From Kalaharituber pfeilii (Eukaryota > Ascomycota > Pezizomycetes > Pezizales > Pezizaceae), in NCBI GenBank assembly GCA_015179045.1, contig WHUZ01000146.1, positions 21,043 to 85,042 of the forward strand: DNA of 64,000 bases, read 5' to 3'. The stretch's first letter is position 1, and each line of letters begins with the position of its first letter. Shown here one piece after another: positions 63,698 through 64,000 of the stretch. The notes under the pieces are model-generated. The model did no database searches and had not been told where the DNA came from. It worked only from the letters and a program-made list of their open reading frames with translations. The position numbers and the translations under genes were made by a program.

Positions 63698-64000
63698 GTC
63701 TATTATGGTGAGTTGCTGCCCACAACTCCAGAACTTCCTACAAGCCCACATGTGAGCCCTGTCCTAAGAATATGATGTTACCTGTGTTGGTATGTCTTGC
63801 CAGCAACCTCCCATTATATTGGGCTCCTCCAGCTATCAGACTCCTCTCACAAATTAATGACATCGGAGTAACTACTATCTTATTTCTTTGCTAGTATACT
63901 AAAACTTAGAATTGGACATGGAGCCAAGAATTGTTAGTAGGCAATATTGCAGGCAGGCTGGAAGCCTATGATAATAACTAGATTTACAGTAGGCCAAAGA

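Overview
The window looks like a repeat compartment of a filamentous fungal genome, probably an ascomycete. Truffle-like Pezizomycetes would fit, but nothing here proves the lineage. The evidence is a chromodomain Ty3/gypsy retrotransposon, I/Tad-like LINEs with APE endonuclease, RT and RNase H, a MULE fragment, a TA-flanked MITE, many minisatellites, CpA-to-TpA type stop codons, and almost no host genes. No tRNA, rRNA or CRISPR array was found.

Layout. 1-5.3 kb: an LTR-type element encoding gag and integrase but no protease/RT. 5.3-8.5 kb: AT-rich DNA with 58-bp and 70-bp minisatellites. 8542-15366: a complete chromovirus with 433-bp LTRs that differ at two positions and a 5-bp GTGAG target duplication, but with a broken gag and pol. 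15.4-17.2 kb: an inverted array of the same 58-bp minisatellite and other tandem repeats. 17.2-55.6 kb: a dense nest of two LINE families, A and B. Family A includes long ORF2 copies (25.1-29.1 and 51.9-55.6 kb), ORF1-only derivatives, and more than twenty insertions that are little more than the 3' tail plus poly(A). Many have target-site duplications of 8-14 bp. Embedded in this are a TIR element with hairpin ends (20.3-21.4 kb), a TA-flanked MITE (42.25-42.56 kb), a possible small secreted protein (41.98 kb), and one intact host-like gene for a multi-pass membrane glycoprotein (46731-48494). 55.6-64 kb: AT-rich DNA with a 140-bp satellite, a 0.73-kb foldback, a 155-bp tandem repeat and a decayed protein gene.

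How the parts relate. Family A ORF2 copies, ORF1-only copies and tail-only copies all end in one hairpin followed by poly(A). Its base pairs change in a compensated way between copies, so it is probably the RNA structure that family A RT recognises. Family B uses a different GC-rich tail. The chromovirus has a 10-nt primer-binding site complementary to the predicted start of its own RNA, which suggests Tf1-type self-priming. Every long RT gene seen here is broken, so any current activity must come from copies elsewhere.
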